The translations under genes and the position numbers were made by a program. Of a DNA stretch of 15,945 bases, positions 12,816 to 15,945 are shown piece after piece (position 1 is the stretch's first letter; each line of letters opens with the position of its first letter). Under the pieces are notes generated by a model. That model was not told the origin of the DNA. It did not search any database and saw only the letters and a program-made list of their open reading frames with translations. The DNA comes from Acidimicrobiales bacterium (GTDB lineage: Bacteria; Actinomycetota; Acidimicrobiia; Acidimicrobiales; Poriferisodalaceae): NCBI GenBank assembly GCA_020439485.1, contig JAGQSP010000094.1, forward strand, positions 1 through 15,945, written 5' to 3'.

Positions 12816-15800
12816 ACCAGTGGAGCCGAGACACCGTCGATCCCGCGGCGCGCCAATGGGAGGAGTTCTACCGAAACAGGTTCCAGCACGACAAGCGGGT
12901 GCGCACAACCCATGGCGTCAACTGCACCGGCAGCTGTTCGTGGGAGGTTTTCGTCAAGGAAGGCATCGTCACCTGGGAGCTGCAGGCCACCGACTATCCC
13001 CAGCTCGAGGAGGGTTTGCCGCCCTACGAGCCGCGGGGCTGTCAACGGGGCATTTCGTACTCGTGGTATCTGTACTCGCCTCTGCGGGTGAAGTACCCGT
13101 ACGCGCGCGGTGTGCTGGTCGACATGTATCGGTCGGCCAAGGAGGCCTACGGCGATCCGGTCGCGGCGTGGGAGAGCATCCAGGGTTCTCCTGAGCTTCG
13201 CAGCCGCTATCAGCAGGCGCGTGGTAAGGGAGGTTTTCGGCGGATCAGTTGGGAAGAGGCCTACGAGATCGCCGCCGCCTCGACGCTTCACACCATCAAG
13301 GCGCACGGCCCGGACCGTGTGGCCGGGTTCTCGCCTATTCCGGCGATGTCGCAGGTGAGTTACGCGGCGGGGAGCCGGTTCATGTCGCTCATCGGTGGCG
13401 TGGTGATGAGCTTCTACGACTGGTACTGCGATCTTCCGCCTGCGTCGCCGGAGATCTGGGGTGAGCAGACCGACGTGCACGAGTCGGCCGACTGGTTCAA
13501 CGCCAGGTTCGTTGCGGTCATGGGGTCGAACCTCAACATGACCCGCACCCCGGACACACACTTCATTTCCGAAGTGCGTCACGCCGGTGGAAAGCTCGCC
13601 GTGTTCAGCCCCGATTTCTCCCAGGTCGCGAAGTACGCGGACTGGTGGATCCCCTCGAACCCGGGGCAGGACACGGCGTTCTGGTTGGCAGTCAACCATG
13701 TCCTGTTGACAGAGTTCTACCGCGATCGCGACGTTCCATACTTCCGCGACTACGCGAAGACCTACACCGATCTGCCGTTCCTGGTCGAGGTCGACAACGG
13801 CAAGGCCGGAAAGTACCTGCGGGCGAACCGGCTCGAGCGCTACGCCGACTGTGAGAACGGCGACTGGCGCATGCTCATGTGGGACGAGGTGTCCAATGAG
13901 CCCCGAATGCCGAACGGCTCCATCGGAGACCGGTGGGCCAGTGAGAACAAGGGCCGCTGGAATCTCGAACTGCACGACAGCGTCGTCGGCGCTGACATCG
14001 CCCCGACGCTGACTTTCGTCGGCAACGGAAGCGGCACCGCCGAGATCGAGTTCGAGATCTACGAAGGTGGGGGAACGGTCACCCGATCCGTCCCGGTTCG
14101 CATCATCGAGACGGTCAACGGACCCGTCACGGTCACGACCGTGTTCGATCTGATGATGGCCCGGTTCGGCGTCGACCGGAACATGCCGGGCGAGGATGCG
14201 GCGAGCTATGAGGACGCGGAGGCGCCGTACACACCCGCGTGGCAGGAGAAGTACACGGGCATCCATGCGGACACGGTGGTGAAGTTCGCTCGCGAGTGGG
14301 GCCGCAACGGTGAGCTCACCGGTGGCAAGAACATGATCATCATCGGTGCCGGGGCGAACCACTGGTACCACAACAACCTTCTGTACCGGTCGGGCATCGT
14401 TGCGTTGATGCTGACCGGTTCGGTTGGCGTGAACGGTGGTGGACTGGCCCACTACGTCGGCCAGGAGAAGGTTGTGTGTGGTGCTTCGTGGGGTGCCATC
14501 GCCATGGCGGGCGATTGGGGCATGGCCCCGCGTCAGCAGAACACGCCGTCGTTCCACTATGTGCACTCGGACCAGTGGCGTTACGAGCGGGGCTACCGCG
14601 AGTACGACTCGTTGCCTGAGGATCATCCCGAGCGCCACGATCACACGATCGATCATCAGGCTCGCGCGGTGCGTCAGGGTTGGCTGCCGTTCTTTCCCCA
14701 GTTCAAGCAGAACCCGCTCGAGGTGGTCAGGGAGGCCAGGTCGTGGGGTGCTGACAGCGAGGAGGCGATCACGGATCGCATCGTCGAGCGGTTGAAGTCA
14801 GGTCACCTGGAGTTCTCGATTGACGATCCAGACGCCCCGGAGAACTGGCCGCGAACGTGGTTCATCTGGCGGGGCAACGCCATCGGCACCTCGGCCAAGG
14901 GCCACGAGTTCTTCATGCGCCACTACCTGGGGACGCACTCCACGGCCGTCGCGGCAGAGCCCGAAGACCATGGTGTGGCCGAGGTGAACGTCAGACCCGA
15001 CGCACCGATCGGGAAGATGGACCTCGTCGTGGATCTCAACTTCCGTATGGACACCACGGCGCTGTACAGCGACATCGTCCTGCCGGCAGCGACCTGGTAC
15101 GAGAAGGACGACATCAACTCGACCGACATGCACACCTTCATCAACCCGATGCAGGCAGCGGTGCCACCGGCTTGGGAGTCGAAGGCCGACTGGGACATCT
15201 TCACCGGTCTGGCCCGGCGAGTTTCGCAACTGGCCGTCGGCCGGTTCCCGAACGGGGCGACCGACGTGGTCATGCAACCCCTGGCCCACGACTCGCCAGA
15301 CGAGATGGCCCAGGCAACGGTCGCCGACTGGCGAGCGGGTGAGGTGGACGCCATTCCCGGTGTCACCATGCCGCGATTCAAGGTGGTCGACCGCGACTAC
15401 ACGTCTCTGTACGAGAAGATGACATCGCTGGGTCTGGGGATCCGCAACAACGGGGTCGCCGTCCATGGACTGCGAGTGCAGGTCGAGGACTTCTACGACG
15501 CGCTTGCCCGTAAGCAGCCGGATGAACGAACACGCGGGGGCGAAGGTCCACTTCGGCCGTCGTTGGTGAAGGCCAGGCAGGTGGCCGACGCAGTGCTGGC
15601 ACTCGATCCGGCCAGCAATGGCGAGATCGCTCATCGCGCTTTTGAGGTCGAAGAATCCAAGACCGGTAGGTCGCTGGTGCATCTCGGCGCTGCGCAGCGC
15701 GATGGCCGTATCAGCTTCGCCGATCTGATCTCCCAGCCCCGCCGGGTCATGACAACACCAACCTGGAGTGGGCTAATCAACAAGGGCCGGGCATACAGCC

Positions 15801-15945
15801 CGTTCACCTTCAACGTCGAGCACCTGGTGCCGTGGCGGACGCTGACCGGCCGTCAGCACTTCTATCTCGACCACGAGAACTACATCGCCTGGGGTGAGCA
15901 TCTGCCGGTCTACAAGCCCCGTCCCGACCATGCGATGTTGAACGA
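12812..15945 (+). CDS. narG: Nitrate reductase / nitrite oxidoreductase alpha subunit, partial (runs off right edge)
   Basis: This is the molybdenum catalytic subunit; the first 1044 residues are in the window and the family is about 1200 long, so the C-terminus is missing. The FS0 cluster ligands are H34, C38, C42 (HGVNCTGSC) and C77 (GCQRG), the same spacing as E. coli NarG H50, C54, C58, C93. FYDWYCDLPPASPEIWGEQTD holds D207, equivalent to the Mo-ligating aspartate. ATWYEKDDINSTDMHTFINP and HLVPWRTLTGRQHFYLDHE are typical late NarG blocks. There is no twin-arginine signal, so the enzyme faces the cytoplasm. The frame stays open to the edge. The ATG overlaps the cytochrome stop, indicating coupled translation. 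NarG and cytoplasmic-type NxrA cannot be told apart from this part alone. Confidence 0.93.
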   Translation, partial: MNQWSRDTVDPAARQWEEFYRNRFQHDKRVRTTHGVNCTGSCSWEVFVKEGIVTWELQATDYPQLEEGLPPYEPRGCQRGISYSWYLYSPLRVKYPYARGVLVDMYRSAKEAYGDPVAAWESIQGSPELRSRYQQARGKGGFRRISWEEAYEIAAASTLHTIKAHGPDRVAGFSPIPAMSQVSYAAGSRFMSLIGGVVMSFYDWYCDLPPASPEIWGEQTDVHESADWFNARFVAVMGSNLNMTRTPDTHFISEVRHAGGKLAVFSPDFSQVAKYADWWIPSNPGQDTAFWLAVNHVLLTEFYRDRDVPYFRDYAKTYTDLPFLVEVDNGKAGKYLRANRLERYADCENGDWRMLMWDEVSNEPRMPNGSIGDRWASENKGRWNLELHDSVVGADIAPTLTFVGNGSGTAEIEFEIYEGGGTVTRSVPVRIIETVNGPVTVTTVFDLMMARFGVDRNMPGEDAASYEDAEAPYTPAWQEKYTGIHADTVVKFAREWGRNGELTGGKNMIIIGAGANHWYHNNLLYRSGIVALMLTGSVGVNGGGLAHYVGQEKVVCGASWGAIAMAGDWGMAPRQQNTPSFHYVHSDQWRYERGYREYDSLPEDHPERHDHTIDHQARAVRQGWLPFFPQFKQNPLEVVREARSWGADSEEAITDRIVERLKSGHLEFSIDDPDAPENWPRTWFIWRGNAIGTSAKGHEFFMRHYLGTHSTAVAAEPEDHGVAEVNVRPDAPIGKMDLVVDLNFRMDTTALYSDIVLPAATWYEKDDINSTDMHTFINPMQAAVPPAWESKADWDIFTGLARRVSQLAVGRFPNGATDVVMQPLAHDSPDEMAQATVADWRAGEVDAIPGVTMPRFKVVDRDYTSLYEKMTSLGLGIRNNGVAVHGLRVQVEDFYDALARKQPDERTRGGEGPLRPSLVKARQVADAVLALDPASNGEIAHRAFEVEESKTGRSLVHLGAAQRDGRISFADLISQPRRVMTTPTWSGLINKGRAYSPFTFNVEHLVPWRTLTGRQHFYLDHENYIAWGEHLPVYKPRPDHAMLN

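Noticed and set aside
12785..14656. 623-codon open frame on the minus strand
   Set aside because: Lies wholly antisense to the cytochrome and narG genes; long antisense frames are expected in high-GC DNA and it shows no family motifs.
1..15945. CRISPR array
   Set aside because: No regularly spaced repeats were seen anywhere in the window.

Overview
The window is GC-rich DNA with frequent GTG starts and many stop/start overlaps (ATGA or GTGA). With the actinobacterial-type genes and sites present (PadR-controlled ABC cassette, Rrf2/NsrR-like regulator, a DosR-box-like palindrome, a 41-residue protein of a type I associate with actinobacteria), this suggests a high-GC actinobacterium. Genus cannot be read from the sequence.

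Layout. (1) 85-1417: an insertion-sequence (IS) end relic and then a complete 1155-bp IS with 19-bp perfect terminal inverted repeats and an intact DDE transposase. (2) 1485-3309: a three-gene operon with overlapping stops and starts: PadR regulator, ABC ATPase with a HAAS/DUF1700-like N-terminal extension, membrane permease. (3) 3451-4538: two abutting, decayed copies of the same IS family. The operon therefore lies between two same-direction IS loci. (4) 4629-11006: an accessory stretch rich in likely defence genes. It holds an Abi-family HEPN protein, an uncharacterised 202-aa plus 41-aa gene pair, an uncharacterised gene that appears frameshifted near its start, an IS-end relic, and a two-gene CBASS anti-phage operon (patatin-like CapV, then a CD-NTase with a C-terminal AGS-C sensor-like domain). 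A 22-bp imperfect direct repeat (19/22) resembling a tRNA 3' end lies at 5465-5486 and 10985-11006, enclosing everything from the 41-aa gene to CBASS. (5) 11394-15945: respiratory genes: an Rrf2-family regulator with three cysteines spaced as in NsrR, then a membrane-anchored dihaem cytochrome c overlapping the start of narG/nxrA, which runs off the right edge. A DosR-box-like palindrome and a tandem 16-bp repeat lie between regulator and operon.

How the parts work together. In CBASS the CD-NTase would make a cyclic oligonucleotide during phage infection, which switches on the CapV phospholipase to degrade the membrane. The Abi/HEPN protein is a second candidate abortive-infection gene. The respiratory operon looks controlled by redox or nitric-oxide signals. 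The best targets for follow-up are the island boundaries, the CBASS operon, the frameshifted gene, the 202-aa/41-aa pair and the nar regulatory sites.
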